Source: Alphaproteobacteria bacterium LSUCC0396 (GTDB taxonomy: Bacteria; Pseudomonadota; Alphaproteobacteria; Puniceispirillales; Puniceispirillaceae). Taken from it: a DNA stretch of 64,000 nt. The DNA lies in contig CP166131.1 in NCBI GenBank assembly GCA_041228345.1, forward strand, positions 620,001-684,000. Direction: 5' to 3'. This document shows positions 38,596-50,788 of the stretch, one piece after another. A model generated the notes under the pieces. That model saw only the letters and a list, made by a program, of their open reading frames with translations. It had not been told where the DNA came from and did not search any database. The translations under genes and the position numbers were made by a program. Position 1 is the first letter of the stretch. Every line of letters starts with the position of its first letter.

Positions 38596-40275
38596 CTAGC
38601 GTGAAATCGGTTTATATTTGATCCGTGTTGGCCGATCAGCATCAGCCCCAAGACGGCGCTTTTTATCGGCTTCATAGGCTTCGTAATTGCCCTCAAACCA
38701 TTCAACATGGCTATCGCCTTCAAATGCCAGAATATGGGTTGCAATCCGGTTAAGGAACCAGCGGTCGTGGCTGACCACAACAGCGCAGCCGGCAAACTCC
38801 AAAAGCGCCTCTTCAAGGGCCCGCAGCGTATCAACATCAAGATCGTTGGTTGGCTCGTCAAGCAGCAGAAGGTTAGCGCCTGATTTCAGCATACGTGCCA
38901 AATGCACGCGGTTGCGTTCACCGCCGGACAGCTGGCCGACCGTCTTTTGCTGGTCGCCACCTTTAAAATTGAATTGGCCGACATAGGCGCGCGACTGCAT
39001 GGTGCGCTTGCCAAGCTGAATATCTTCCATCCCGTCAGAGATAACCTGCCAAACGGTCTGTTTGTCGTCCAGCGCATCGCGTGACTGATCGACATAGCCC
39101 AGCTTTACCGTTTCCCCGACAGCAAAATCACCGGCATCAGCGGCTTCATCGCCGGTAATCATCCGGAATAATGTGGTTTTACCGGCACCGTTCGGGCCAA
39201 TCACCCCAACAATACCGCCCGGCGGCAAACGGAATGACAGATCATCAATTAACAATCTATCGCCAAAAGCCTTGCGAAGACCATTTGCATTGATCACCAC
39301 ATCGCCAAGGCGCGGGCCTGCCGGAATTGAAATTCGCGCCACATCAACTTGGCGCTGCTGATCATCGGCAAGCAGCTTTTCATAAGCATTAATCCGCGCC
39401 TTTGACTTGGCCTGACGCGCCTTTGGTGCCGCGCGCACCCATTCCAGTTCACGCGACAATGATTTAACCCGCGCATCATCAGCCCGGCCTTCCTGCTCAA
39501 GCCGCTTCTGCTTTTGCTCAAGCCAGCCCGAATAATTACCCTCATAGGGAATACCAGCACCGCGATCAAGTTCAAGAATCCAGCCAGCAACCTCGTCAAG
39601 GAAATAGCGATCATGCGTAATCGTCACAACCGTGCCGGGGAAGTCATGCAAAAACTTCTGCAACCAGGCAACAGACTCGGCGTCCAGATGGTTTGTCGGC
39701 TCGTCAAGCAGCAGCATATCAGGCGCGCTTAGCAATAATTGGCACAGCGCAACACGGCGCTTTTCACCACCCGACAGTTTTGTTACGTCGGCGTCGCCCG
39801 GCGGCACCCGCAACGCATCCATCGCGATTTCGGCCTTGCGCTCGAGATCCCACGCATTAATCGCGTCAATTTCTTCTTGGAGTTCCGCCTGTTCAGCGAT
39901 GACTGCATTCATTTCATCATCGGTCATTTCTTCGGCAAATTTCGCGCTAACCTCGTTAAACCGGTCGACCAGCTGTTTCGCGCGCCCCATGCCGGCCAGC
40001 ACATTCCCCGCCACATCCAATGATGGATTCAGTTCCGGCTCCTGCGCCAGATAACCAACCTTAATCCCATCGGCGGCCCAAGCCTCGCCTTGGAATTCGG
40101 TCTCGATACCCGCCATGATTTTCAACAATGTTGATTTACCAGACCCGTTCAAGCCCAAGACACCAATTTTGGCACCGGGCAGGAATGACAGGCTGATATT
40201 TTTCAGAACTTCCTTACCACCGGGCCAAGCCTTGCTTAAGCGATTCATTACATAAACATACTGATGGCTTGCCAT
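38596..40275 (-). CDS. ettA: Energy-dependent translational throttle protein EttA (ABC-F)
   Basis: The 559-residue ABC-F ATPase is close in length to E. coli EttA (555). Motifs: Walker [19 protein letters not shown], signature [34 protein letters not shown]; then second-domain [33 protein letters not shown] and [18 protein letters not shown]. The opening [20 protein letters not shown] and the linker with [20 protein letters not shown] are characteristic of EttA. It binds the ribosomal E site and regulates early elongation according to energy state. AAAAGGA precedes its ATG. Confidence 0.95.
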   Translation of the reverse strand: MASHQYVYVMNRLSKAWPGGKEVLKNISLSFLPGAKIGVLGLNGSGKSTLLKIMAGIETEFQGEAWAADGIKVGYLAQEPELNPSLDVAGNVLAGMGRAKQLVDRFNEVSAKFAEEMTDDEMNAVIAEQAELQEEIDAINAWDLERKAEIAMDALRVPPGDADVTKLSGGEKRRVALCQLLLSAPDMLLLDEPTNHLDAESVAWLQKFLHDFPGTVVTITHDRYFLDEVAGWILELDRGAGIPYEGNYSGWLEQKQKRLEQEGRADDARVKSLSRELEWVRAAPKARQAKSKARINAYEKLLADDQQRQVDVARISIPAGPRLGDVVINANGLRKAFGDRLLIDDLSFRLPPGGIVGVIGPNGAGKTTLFRMITGDEAADAGDFAVGETVKLGYVDQSRDALDDKQTVWQVISDGMEDIQLGKRTMQSRAYVGQFNFKGGDQQKTVGQLSGGERNRVHLARMLKSGANLLLLDEPTNDLDVDTLRALEEALLEFAGCAVVVSHDRWFLNRIATHILAFEGDSHVEWFEGNYEAYEADKKRRLGADADRPTRIKYKPISR

Positions 40276-40638
40276 GATTTTTGCGTCCTTTTCCCGGCCT
40301 CGACGAGGTTCAACTAGTGATTGGCGTCAGATGATTGGGCGGCAGCACTGGACAAAATCCGGGACTGCGTACGGCCAATATCTATCCCGCCCATATGTAT
40401 CTTTTTTTGCCGCAATATGCCAGCCCTCGATCATTTCCGATGAATAAAAGGCAGGCGCGCCGCGCTAGCGTGGCTGTCATCGATCGAGTTTGACGATGAT
40501 CACCTTTGGAGCAGGTGCGATTTCGAGGCAAGCGCGGCGTTCGATCCGATATCTTGGGCTTGCGCGAAATGGCATATTCGGTTTTTATTGTGGAATTCTA
40601 AAAATATCACCGCTACCAGCAATTTAGGATCTGCTCGC
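40276..40638. other. Divergent intergenic region between ettA and the YggT-like gene
   Basis: This 363-base stretch has no gene I can support. It should hold the promoters of two divergent genes. I see a 6-bp inverted repeat with a long loop (GCAAGC near 40530 and GCTTGC near 40558) but no clean -35/-10 pair. No RNA family is recognisable. Confidence 0.5.
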
Positions 40639-40983
40639 ATGACAACCACCACGCCACCGATCGGCATTTTGATCGACCTGCCTTTTGGTTTTCTGATGTG
40701 GACGAGCATTGCGCATTTTCTGCTGATCATCGTGATGAATGAGGATAGCACCTTTGGCCTATTGCGGATATTGCGCGGCATAAATGCGCCGATCCATGCG
40801 GTGATCAAACTGGTCAAGCCACATTTTATCATCACTCGTTTGGTGCCGCTTTATGCCGCCCTGATCCTGTTTATCCTGCGCTATTATCTATTGCCACTGG
40901 TACTTGGATTTGATGTTTGGAGCTTTACTGATATGCCGCTGGAACGGCTGTTATTATCCGCAAAATCAGATCTCGGTCTCTAG
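40639..40983 (+). CDS. Small membrane protein, YggT-like
   Basis: The 114-residue protein has two hydrophobic regions: GILIDLPFGFLMWTSIAHFL at the N-terminus and RLVPLYAALILFILRYYLLP in the second half. A basic loop between them contains NAPIHAVIKLVKPHFI. The layout resembles YggT-family proteins common in alphaproteobacteria, whose role is unclear. I chose the ATG at 40639, preceded by AGGA nine bases upstream; an in-frame ATG at 40588 adds a polar lead. A sequence-profile search would settle the family. Confidence 0.6.
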   Translation: MTTTTPPIGILIDLPFGFLMWTSIAHFLLIIVMNEDSTFGLLRILRGINAPIHAVIKLVKPHFIITRLVPLYAALILFILRYYLLPLVLGFDVWSFTDMPLERLLLSAKSDLGL

Positions 40984-41013
40984 GTCCGGTCATCATTGGC
41001 GCATTTTGTTGGC

Positions 41014-41391
41014 CTATTGGGCCGATATAATGCGGGTTTTCCTCTGGATTTTACCTGACGCATCAAGCTGCCATAATTGTTGGCCTGTTTTATCCTCGAT
41101 GATCACGAGCAATTTCCCTTTTTCGCCAAGGCTGGCACCAGTAATTTTGCTGTCAGCCGGAATGGTCAGTTCGGTCTGCTGAATTGCCTTGGACGAACTG
41201 GCTACGGTCAGACGGCTGTAAATGGTCACAATGATCACCACCAGCGCGGCAACAATCAGCACCGCCATGATAATGGCCATCGCCTTTATCAAGCCAAGAT
41301 TGCGCACCACCGCGGATGGTGCCTCTGCTGCCATTTCAGATGATTGGGGGACTGTTGTAGTGGCCGGTTTTACGTTATTGTCCTGATCCAT
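41014..41391 (-). CDS. Single-pass membrane protein, DUF6476-like
   Basis: The 125-residue product has a polar N-terminus, one membrane segment at about 35-58 (LIKAMAIIMAVLIVAALVVIIV) and a small C-terminal beta domain (KLLVIIEDKTGQQLWQLDAS). Its size, topology and place beside an RluA-family gene and rpoH resemble the DUF6476 proteins of other alphaproteobacteria; that match is from memory and tentative. Its start codon shares two bases with that of the divergent rluD-like gene. A later ATG at 41334 is an alternative start. Confidence 0.6.
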   Translation of the reverse strand: MDQDNNVKPATTTVPQSSEMAAEAPSAVVRNLGLIKAMAIIMAVLIVAALVVIIVTIYSRLTVASSSKAIQQTELTIPADSKITGASLGEKGKLLVIIEDKTGQQLWQLDASGKIQRKTRIISAQ

Positions 41392-42430
41392 GACCTATTC
41401 CTCTGATGATCCATCAACCCGTCTCGTTCATCTTGCCGCTGACGATGTTCCCGCAGACCGCATTGACCGGTTTCTGACAGCCCATTTTGGCACGCCAAGC
41501 CAGCCATTGTCACGCAGCCGGATTAAGGCGCTGATCCTTGACGGGCAGCTTAGCGAAGATGGCCGCACCCTAACCGATCCATCGGCACCGGTCAAACCCG
41601 GCGCGACCTATCTGTTGATTTTACCGCCACCTGTCGACGCCGTGCCAAAAGCGGAAAATATCGCGCTGAATATACTTTTTGAGGATGCGCATCTGATTGT
41701 CCTCGACAAGCCAGCCGGCCTCGTGGTTCACCCGGCGCCCGGCTCGTTAACCGGCACATTGGTCAATGCGTTGATTGCACATTGCGGGCCATCGCTTACC
41801 GGCATTGGCGGGGTTATGCGGCCGGGCATCGTCCATCGCCTTGATAAGGACACCTCTGGCACCATGGTTGTTGCCAAAACCGATGCGGCGCATCATGGCC
41901 TGACCGGAATGTTTGCCGCGCATGATCTTGACCGGCGGTATCAGGCACTTGTCTGGGGCACAAATGTTGAACGTGATGGCATTATTGACCAGCCGATTGG
42001 CCGCGCCAGCTTTGATCGCAAACGCCAAGCCGTCACGACAAAAGGGCGCAATGCCGTAACGCATTGGCAATTGCTGCGCCGCTTTCCCCCGTTTGGATCA
42101 CATATCGAATGCCGTCTGGAAACTGGTCGGACACATCAAATTCGTGTTCACATGGCGCATATTGGCCATGGGGTAATTGGCGACCCGCTATATGGGCGGG
42201 CGCCACGCGCCGGTCAGATGCCAGATAATCTGGCACGCACCGGCCTGTCGCAAATGCGCGCCTTTGGACGGCAGGCATTGCACGCTGCACATCTTGGGTT
42301 TGCCCATCCGATCACCGGCGAGCCTCTAGAGTTTGCAACACCGCTTCCCGATGATATGGCGGCACTTTTAGCACTGATGGACCGCACGGTTTTGGATCGC
42401 GCTACCGGCAAAACCCACCCATCTGAATAG
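41390..42430 (+). CDS. RluA/RluD family 23S rRNA pseudouridine synthase
   Basis: The 346-residue enzyme has an N-terminal S4-like RNA-binding domain (IDRFLTAHFG, then LSRSRIKALILDGQLSED) and the catalytic domain with the motif VHRLDKDTSGTMVVAKT, where the aspartate in R-L-D is the nucleophile. HPAPGSLTGTLVNALIAHCG and LETGRTHQIRVHMAHIGHG are also family blocks. It probably modifies 23S rRNA helix 69 like RluD, but RluA and RluC specificities cannot be excluded. The gene is divergent from the small membrane protein with overlapping start codons. Confidence 0.9.
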   Translation: MTYSSDDPSTRLVHLAADDVPADRIDRFLTAHFGTPSQPLSRSRIKALILDGQLSEDGRTLTDPSAPVKPGATYLLILPPPVDAVPKAENIALNILFEDAHLIVLDKPAGLVVHPAPGSLTGTLVNALIAHCGPSLTGIGGVMRPGIVHRLDKDTSGTMVVAKTDAAHHGLTGMFAAHDLDRRYQALVWGTNVERDGIIDQPIGRASFDRKRQAVTTKGRNAVTHWQLLRRFPPFGSHIECRLETGRTHQIRVHMAHIGHGVIGDPLYGRAPRAGQMPDNLARTGLSQMRAFGRQALHAAHLGFAHPITGEPLEFATPLPDDMAALLALMDRTVLDRATGKTHPSE

Positions 42431-42652
42431 GCTTTATTTTTGCTCATTTTATGGGTAATTATTCTTTTTAAAGCCCGTATATGTGCGAAAATTAGAATTA
42501 TTGAAAAAGACTTTTGCAAAAAACAGCCTTAATCTGGCCGCGTTTAAATGGTTAAATTTTTCCGTGGAAATCTGTTTGTGATCGCCGCATGGGTGGCTGA
42601 TTTCGGTGCCCCCCGACGATGTTTTGAGTTCGAATACAGAGGAGAGATAAAG

Positions 42653-45193
<2,541 letters not shown>

Positions 45194-46783
45194 TTATAGA
45201 TCCTGCGCAAAATGCAGCGCATCAGCCCGCACCACCTGATCAAGTGCACGAATTTCCGGCAACATCGTATCCGGCAACCCGCCATCAATCTCGACCAGCG
45301 CAATCGCCTCGCCGCCAGCCTCGCGCCGGCCAAGGTGAAAGGTCGCAATATTGACCCCGTTCTTGCCGCAAAGACTGCCAAGGTCACCGATAAAGCCCGG
45401 CTTGTCATAGTTGCGCAGATATAAAAGGCTTGCTGGAAAGTCAGACTCGACCGCAATATGCTGCACCTCAACGATACGTGGCTTATTCCCGCCGACCAAC
45501 GTTCCGGCAATCGTACGATCACCCGATTTATGCGAGATCGTTACCCGAAGCAGTGTCTCATAATCGCATTGCCGATCATGGCGTATTGTCGAGACCGCGA
45601 TGCCATTTGCCGATGCCACAGCCGCCGCGTTCACCATATTGACCGATTCCATTGCTGGCCCCAGCAACCCAGCCAAGGTTGTGGCAACAACCGGTTCCGG
45701 ATTCAGTGATGATGCCTTGCCATCCAGCTCGATCACCACGGCGGTTACGCCATCCGATTCCACCTGCCCCAGAAACGCCCCCAGCAAGCCGCCAAGTGCC
45801 ATATATGGTTTCAGGATTGGCGCCTCCTCGGCCGAGACTGACGCCATGTTTAGCGCGTTTGTGACCGCGCCCTTGATCAGATAATCAGACATTTGTTCAG
45901 CCACCTGAAGCGCGACTTTTTCCTGTGCTTCGGTCGTGCTGGCGCCAAGATGCGGCGTTGCAATCACGTTATCAAAGCCGAACAGCACATTGTCGGTAGC
46001 CGGCTCAACCTCAAACACATCAAAGGCCGCACCAGCAACATGACCGCTGGTCAATGCCGCCGCCATCGCCAATTCATCAACAAGGCCGCCGCGCGCGCAA
46101 TTGATAATCCGCACGCCTTTTTTCGTCTTATTTAACGCATCAGCACTAATGATATTGCGGGTCGCATCGGTTAATGGCGTATGCAGGGTGATAAAATCAG
46201 CCCGCGCCAGCAACTCGTCTAGTTCCAGCTTTTCAATGCCAAGCCGCGTTGCATTTTCTGAGCTTAGATAGGGATCATAACCGATAACCCGCATTTTCAG
46301 CCCCTGCGCACGTTCAGCAACAATCGTACCGATATTGCCACAGCCAATAAGACCAAGCGTTTTGCCGGTGATTTCTGTTCCCATAAAGCGAGATTTTTCC
46401 CACTTACCAGCCTTCGTAGATGCGTTCGCATCAGGGATTTGCCGCGCTAACGCCAGCATCATGGTGATCGCGTGCTCGGCCGTTGTGACCGAGTTACCAT
46501 GCGGCGTATTCATGACGATCACGCCGCGTTTGGTTGCGGCGGCAATATCGACATTATCGACCCCGATACCCGCACGGCCAACAACCTTGAGGTTTGTCGC
46601 CGCATCCAGAATTTCACGCGTAACCTTGGTCGCCGACCGGATTGCCAAACCATCATAATCGCCAATAATGGCCTTTAATTCGTCTGGTGTCAGGCCATGT
46701 TTTACATCAACCTCAATACCATGTTTCTCAAAAATCTTGGTGGCGTAAGGGCTTAGCTTGTCGCTGATCAGTACTTTTGGCAT
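45194..46783 (-). CDS. serA: D-3-phosphoglycerate dehydrogenase SerA
   Basis: The 529-residue long form of SerA oxidises 3-phosphoglycerate to start serine synthesis. NAD binding: LGLIGCGNIGTIVAERAQGL; substrate and catalytic residues lie in VVGRAGIGVDNVDIAAA and PHLGASTTEAQEKVA. An intervening domain and a C-terminal ACT domain (YLRNYDKPGFIGDLGSLCGK) follow, the latter usually for feedback by serine. It lies 105 bases downstream of serC, the next enzyme of the pathway, so both are probably controlled by the serC leader. Confidence 0.97.
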   Translation of the reverse strand: MPKVLISDKLSPYATKIFEKHGIEVDVKHGLTPDELKAIIGDYDGLAIRSATKVTREILDAATNLKVVGRAGIGVDNVDIAAATKRGVIVMNTPHGNSVTTAEHAITMMLALARQIPDANASTKAGKWEKSRFMGTEITGKTLGLIGCGNIGTIVAERAQGLKMRVIGYDPYLSSENATRLGIEKLELDELLARADFITLHTPLTDATRNIISADALNKTKKGVRIINCARGGLVDELAMAAALTSGHVAGAAFDVFEVEPATDNVLFGFDNVIATPHLGASTTEAQEKVALQVAEQMSDYLIKGAVTNALNMASVSAEEAPILKPYMALGGLLGAFLGQVESDGVTAVVIELDGKASSLNPEPVVATTLAGLLGPAMESVNMVNAAAVASANGIAVSTIRHDRQCDYETLLRVTISHKSGDRTIAGTLVGGNKPRIVEVQHIAVESDFPASLLYLRNYDKPGFIGDLGSLCGKNGVNIATFHLGRREAGGEAIALVEIDGGLPDTMLPEIRALDQVVRADALHFAQDL

Positions 46784-46888
46784 TATCTCATCTCATTAAT
46801 AAAAAGCCCGTATGAAAGGGCAGGACTGCGCGCGGCTCATTGGAGTGATCTTACGCACGCAGCAATATTGAAAATTACGTGAACCGAT

Positions 46889-48061
46889 TTAAGCTGCCGC
46901 CAATGCAACCTGCCGAATTTCTGCATATGCCCAATCAAGCCACGGCAACAACGCCTCGATGTCACTTGGCTCGACGGTCGGGCCAGCCCAAATCCGCAAA
47001 CCCGGAGGCGCATCACGGTAAGATGCCGCATCCATGGCGACACCCTCGTCCTGTAGACGTTGATCAAGGCGCGCCGCAACCGCTTTTTTTTCAGCGTCAT
47101 CAAGGCTGACAAACCACGGATCAATGATCGACAGTGTGATACCGGTATTAGATATTGTTGCCGGATCTTCAGCCAAAAAGCCAAAATAAGGTGTGGTCTC
47201 TACCCACGCCTTGACCGCAGCAAGGCTGGCCTCGGACCGCGCAATCAACGCTGGCAAACCGCCAATTGATTTTGCCCAGCCCAAGGCGTCAACCGCATCC
47301 TCGATCACCAGCATTGACGGGGTATTGATCGTTGAGGCACCAAAAATCCCCTCATTCAACTTGCCTTTTGAGGTGAGCCGGAACAGCTTTGGCACCGGCC
47401 ATGATGGGGTATGCGTTTCCAAGCGTTCAACTGCACGCGGCGAAAGGATCAGCACACCATGTCCACCCTCACCACCAAGCGATTTCTGAAAGCTGAAGGT
47501 CACGACATCAAGCTTGTGCCACGGCAGATCCATGGCAAAGCAGGCCGATGTTGAATCGGCAATTGTCAGACCGGCGCGGTCGTCTGGTATCCAGTCACCA
47601 TTTGGCACCTTGACACCGGCAGCGGTACCGTTCCAAGTGAAAATCACGTCATTATTGAAATCAACTGCACTGAGGTCAGGCAGCTGCCCGTAAGGCGCAA
47701 CACGGACGACCGGATCAATCTTTAGCTGGCTGACAGCATCGGTGACCCAATCCTTGCCAAAGGCTTCCCACGCCAAAACCTCGACGCCGCGGGCCCCAAG
47801 CAATGACCACATCGCCATTTCGACGGCGCCAGTATCAGACCCCGGCACAATACCAATGCGGTAATCATCAGGCAGGCCAAGAACCTCGCGGGCGAGCTTC
47901 ATTGCTTCTTTGATTTTGCTTATTGCTGGTTTGGAGCGATGCGACCGGCTAGTGCAGGCATCGTTCAGTGAGGCTTGTGACCATCCGGGGCGTTTCTTTG
48001 TTGGCCCAGATGAAAAATACGGCATAACCGGACGGATTGCCGGCTTGGCATATGTTGTCAT
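46889..48061 (-). CDS. serC: Phosphoserine aminotransferase SerC
   Basis: The 390-residue PLP enzyme converts 3-phosphohydroxypyruvate to phosphoserine. The PLP lysine is in VTFSFQKSLGGEGGHGVLIL, and the start MPYFSSGPTKKRPGW with VPGSDTGAVEMAMWSLLGA is that of the alphaproteobacterial and archaeal SerC subgroup rather than the E. coli type. The 5' leader (48062-48124) can form two hairpins, described separately. SerB, the last enzyme of the pathway, is not in the window. Confidence 0.95.
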   Translation of the reverse strand: MTTYAKPAIRPVMPYFSSGPTKKRPGWSQASLNDACTSRSHRSKPAISKIKEAMKLAREVLGLPDDYRIGIVPGSDTGAVEMAMWSLLGARGVEVLAWEAFGKDWVTDAVSQLKIDPVVRVAPYGQLPDLSAVDFNNDVIFTWNGTAAGVKVPNGDWIPDDRAGLTIADSTSACFAMDLPWHKLDVVTFSFQKSLGGEGGHGVLILSPRAVERLETHTPSWPVPKLFRLTSKGKLNEGIFGASTINTPSMLVIEDAVDALGWAKSIGGLPALIARSEASLAAVKAWVETTPYFGFLAEDPATISNTGITLSIIDPWFVSLDDAEKKAVAARLDQRLQDEGVAMDAASYRDAPPGLRIWAGPTVEPSDIEALLPWLDWAYAEIRQVALAAA

Positions 48062-48086
48062 AACACGTTCTCGCGCTCAAATTTGA

Positions 48087-48136
48087 CCACCCGTTGGGGG
48101 ATGGCGACCCGTCGAAAGGGATCGCACAAAATCATA
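48087..48136 (-). promoter_or_regulatory. serC leader RNA motif with its -10 element
   Basis: On the minus strand a -10 box TATGAT (48136-48131) would place the transcript start near 48124. The leader then forms a first hairpin at 48123-48106 (GATCCC and GGGTC around TTTCGAC, with one bulge) and at once a second at 48104-48087 (CCATCC and GGGTGG). Two hairpins at the very start of serC transcripts fit the serC motif reported for alphaproteobacteria, whose ligand is unknown. No good -35 is visible; a TTGACT is only five bases upstream of TATGAT. Confidence 0.6.
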
Positions 48137-48211
48137 GTTTGAGTCAACATACTGAAGAAAGCCGTAAGGGAAATATATTCCTATAATTTAACCTATTGAT
48201 ATATAGTGATT

Positions 48212-49564
48212 TTACTTCACTTCGGCTTTGATGCGCAAAATTAACGCTGTCATGACCTCGTTCAAAAGCGCTTCATTATCAGCCTCAGCCATCACCCGAA
48301 CCAATGTTTCAGTGCCAGAAGGGCGGACCAAAATGCGCCCCTTGCCGTTCAAGCCCTCATCAATCTTGGCAAGATCACGCTGCAGGCTTTCATCATCAAG
48401 CACCGCCGGATCAATCCCGCGCAAATTTTCCAGACGTTGCGGATTCGGGGTGAAACTGTTGAACAGCGCACTGGCTTTTTTACCGCTGGCTTTCAACAAG
48501 GTCAGCATTTGCAGTGCGGTTAACAGGCCGTCACCTGACCGGGCAAAGTCGGTCATCAGCACATGACCCGACGGCTCACCGCCGAGGTTAAGCCCGTTTT
48601 GACGCATCTTTTCCAGAACATAGCGATCTCCAACTGCGGCGCGGTGCAGGGTAATTCCAGCAGCGCCAAGCCGGGTTTCAAGGCCGCGATTACTCATCAC
48701 CGTACCAACCACCGCCGCGTTGGCAAGTTTACCACGTTCCTGCATGGCAAGCGCAAGACAGCCCAAAATTTGGTCACCATCAATGATCTTTCCCGTTTCA
48801 TCAGCCATGATCAAACGGTCGGCATCACCATCAAGACAGATACCAGCATCCGCGCCATGCGCAACAACGGCGGTCGCCATCATCTGCGGATGCACTGCAC
48901 CACAATTCTCGTTGATGTTAAAACCATCGGGCGATACTGATAGCGGCACAATTTCGGCGCCCAACTCATAAAGAGTGTCAGGTGCAGTGCGATAGGCCGC
49001 GCCATTGGCGCAATCCACCACCAGCTTTAGCCCATCGAGACGGGTGCGGCCAGGCAATGTAGATTTCGCAAATTCGACATAGCGTCCGACCGAGTCCAGC
49101 ATCCGTCGGGCACGGCCAAGGTCCGGCGCATTAGCAAGTTCAATAGACCCTGCTGCCAAGGCCGATATCCCAGCTTCGATGTCATCATCAAGTTTAAACC
49201 CGTCTGGGCCAAACAGCTTGATACCATTGTCGTGGTGCGGGTTGTGACTGGCAGATATCATCACCCCCAGTTCGGCCCGCAGTGAGCGCGTCAGATGCGC
49301 CACCGCAGGCGTGGGAATAGGGCCAAGCAACCGGCAATCAAGCCCGATTGAGGTAAAGCCTGCAACCATCGCCGACTCCAGCATATAGCCAGATAGCCGC
49401 GTATCCTTGCCAATAACCACAATGGGGCGGGCGTTACTCGAGCGGTCATTATGATCAGCAAACCAGCGCCCGGCGGCCAAAGCCAGCCTTACAACCGCCT
49501 CGGCAGTCATTGGCCCTGTATTAATGCGCGCCCGAATACCATCGGTGCCGAATAATCCTGCCAT
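48212..49564 (-). CDS. glmM: Phosphoglucosamine mutase GlmM
   Basis: The 450-residue enzyme isomerises glucosamine-6-phosphate to glucosamine-1-phosphate for UDP-GlcNAc and so feeds peptidoglycan and lipid A. FGTDGIRARIN opens the protein; the phosphoserine loop is GVMISASHNPHHDNGIKLFG; the magnesium loop is CLDGDADRLIMAD; the sugar loop is GGEPSGHVLM; the phosphate loop is LVRPSGTETLVRVMAEAD. It is the last gene of the ftsH-folP-glmM run. No terminator is evident before the serC leader. Confidence 0.97.
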   Translation of the reverse strand: MAGLFGTDGIRARINTGPMTAEAVVRLALAAGRWFADHNDRSSNARPIVVIGKDTRLSGYMLESAMVAGFTSIGLDCRLLGPIPTPAVAHLTRSLRAELGVMISASHNPHHDNGIKLFGPDGFKLDDDIEAGISALAAGSIELANAPDLGRARRMLDSVGRYVEFAKSTLPGRTRLDGLKLVVDCANGAAYRTAPDTLYELGAEIVPLSVSPDGFNINENCGAVHPQMMATAVVAHGADAGICLDGDADRLIMADETGKIIDGDQILGCLALAMQERGKLANAAVVGTVMSNRGLETRLGAAGITLHRAAVGDRYVLEKMRQNGLNLGGEPSGHVLMTDFARSGDGLLTALQMLTLLKASGKKASALFNSFTPNPQRLENLRGIDPAVLDDESLQRDLAKIDEGLNGKGRILVRPSGTETLVRVMAEADNEALLNEVMTALILRIKAEVK

Positions 49565-49685
49565 GATGTTCCCCTGTTATTCAGATTGTCACATTTCTAA
49601 CGAGCTACGCGCGGTGTGGCCGCTCCAGGGCCTAGGATAGAATAGCTTGACCCTATTTCACAAGCGCACAAAAACAAACCGGCAG

Positions 49686-50777
49686 CTAGTTATCCGTCGC
49701 CCTTAACGCCGCCTCAACTGCCAATGCCTGTGCCGTTTCGCCAACATCATGTACACGAATAATCTGTGCGCCTTGGCGCCATGCCGCGGCTGCCAGCGCC
49801 AATGATCCGGCAAGCCGCGCATCAGCGGGTTCACCAGCAGATATTTTTGCAATTGACGATTTGCGGCTAGCACCAAAAAGCACCACAACCCCCAGCCCAT
49901 GAAACAGCGACAACCAATTCACCAGTGCTAGATTATGCGCCACTGTTTTGCCAAAGCCAAAACCCGGATCAATCGCGATTGACGCTGCTGGAATCCCAGC
50001 CGCAATGGCCGCCTCGACACGCGCGCGCAGGAATTCATAAATCTCGACCGGTGCGAAATCATAATATGGATCCTGCTGCATCGTTTCTGGCGTGCCCTTC
50101 ATATGCATCATCGCCACTGGTGCGCCGCTTTTTGCTGCCGCCTCTAATGCACCCTCGCCCTGCAAGCTCTCAACATCATTGATAATCGCGGCTCCGGCTG
50201 AAACAGCCCGCGTCATCACCACCGCATGGCGCGTATCAACCGAGGTTAAGATAGCCTCACGGGAAAGCCCCGTAATTGGTGGTATAATTCGTGCCAGTTC
50301 TTGATTGCGGCTGATGGGTGCTGCACCCGGGCGGGTAGACTCGCCGCCAATATCAATGATCGATGCTCCGGCTGCCGCCATCGCCTTACCCGCGGCAATC
50401 GCCTTTGCTGGCAAAAGATTAGTACCGCCATCAGAAAAGCTATCTGGGGTCACATTCAACACGCCCATCAGATGTGCCCGCCCCATATCAAGACCGGCAT
50501 ATTGCGGGCGTGCGGCGGTAATCCGGTCAAGGGCAGCACTGGCAAGATTGCGATCATCCGCATCGGCAAGCAGCTGATCTGATGACATCCGGCTGGCACA
50601 ATATCCGCCATTCCCGTCAGCCATCACGACATCAAGCTGGGTAAAGCTGGCAACCCCGCCAGCAATACGGTAGCCGCCGCGCGATGTAATAATCGGACGC
50701 AGCCATGTTGGCTGGCAAAAAGGCGGCAGTTTTAATGCCGCCTCATAGGCTAGTTTCGGGTCGTTAGATGCGGTCAT
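49686..50777 (-). CDS. folP: Dihydropteroate synthase FolP with N-terminal extension
   Basis: This folate-pathway enzyme condenses p-aminobenzoate with the pterin pyrophosphate. The catalytic barrel begins at about residue 101 with HLMGVLNVTPDSFSDGG, then DIGGESTRPGAAPI, later AIDPGFGFGKTVAHN and GASRKSSIAKI. The protein has 363 residues instead of about 280, because an extra domain of about 100 residues precedes the barrel (GGYRIAGGVASFTQLDVVMA). I believe similar lead domains occur in other alphaproteobacteria. It lies 11 bases after the ftsH stop. Confidence 0.93.
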   Translation of the reverse strand: MTASNDPKLAYEAALKLPPFCQPTWLRPIITSRGGYRIAGGVASFTQLDVVMADGNGGYCASRMSSDQLLADADDRNLASAALDRITAARPQYAGLDMGRAHLMGVLNVTPDSFSDGGTNLLPAKAIAAGKAMAAAGASIIDIGGESTRPGAAPISRNQELARIIPPITGLSREAILTSVDTRHAVVMTRAVSAGAAIINDVESLQGEGALEAAAKSGAPVAMMHMKGTPETMQQDPYYDFAPVEIYEFLRARVEAAIAAGIPAASIAIDPGFGFGKTVAHNLALVNWLSLFHGLGVVVLFGASRKSSIAKISAGEPADARLAGSLALAAAAWRQGAQIIRVHDVGETAQALAVEAALRATDN

Positions 50778-50788
50778 CGGACAGAAAT

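Noticed and set aside
40500-40835. Minus-strand frame opposite the YggT-like gene
   Set aside because: The plus-strand frame has clear membrane segments and a ribosome-binding site; the minus-strand product looks like a shadow.
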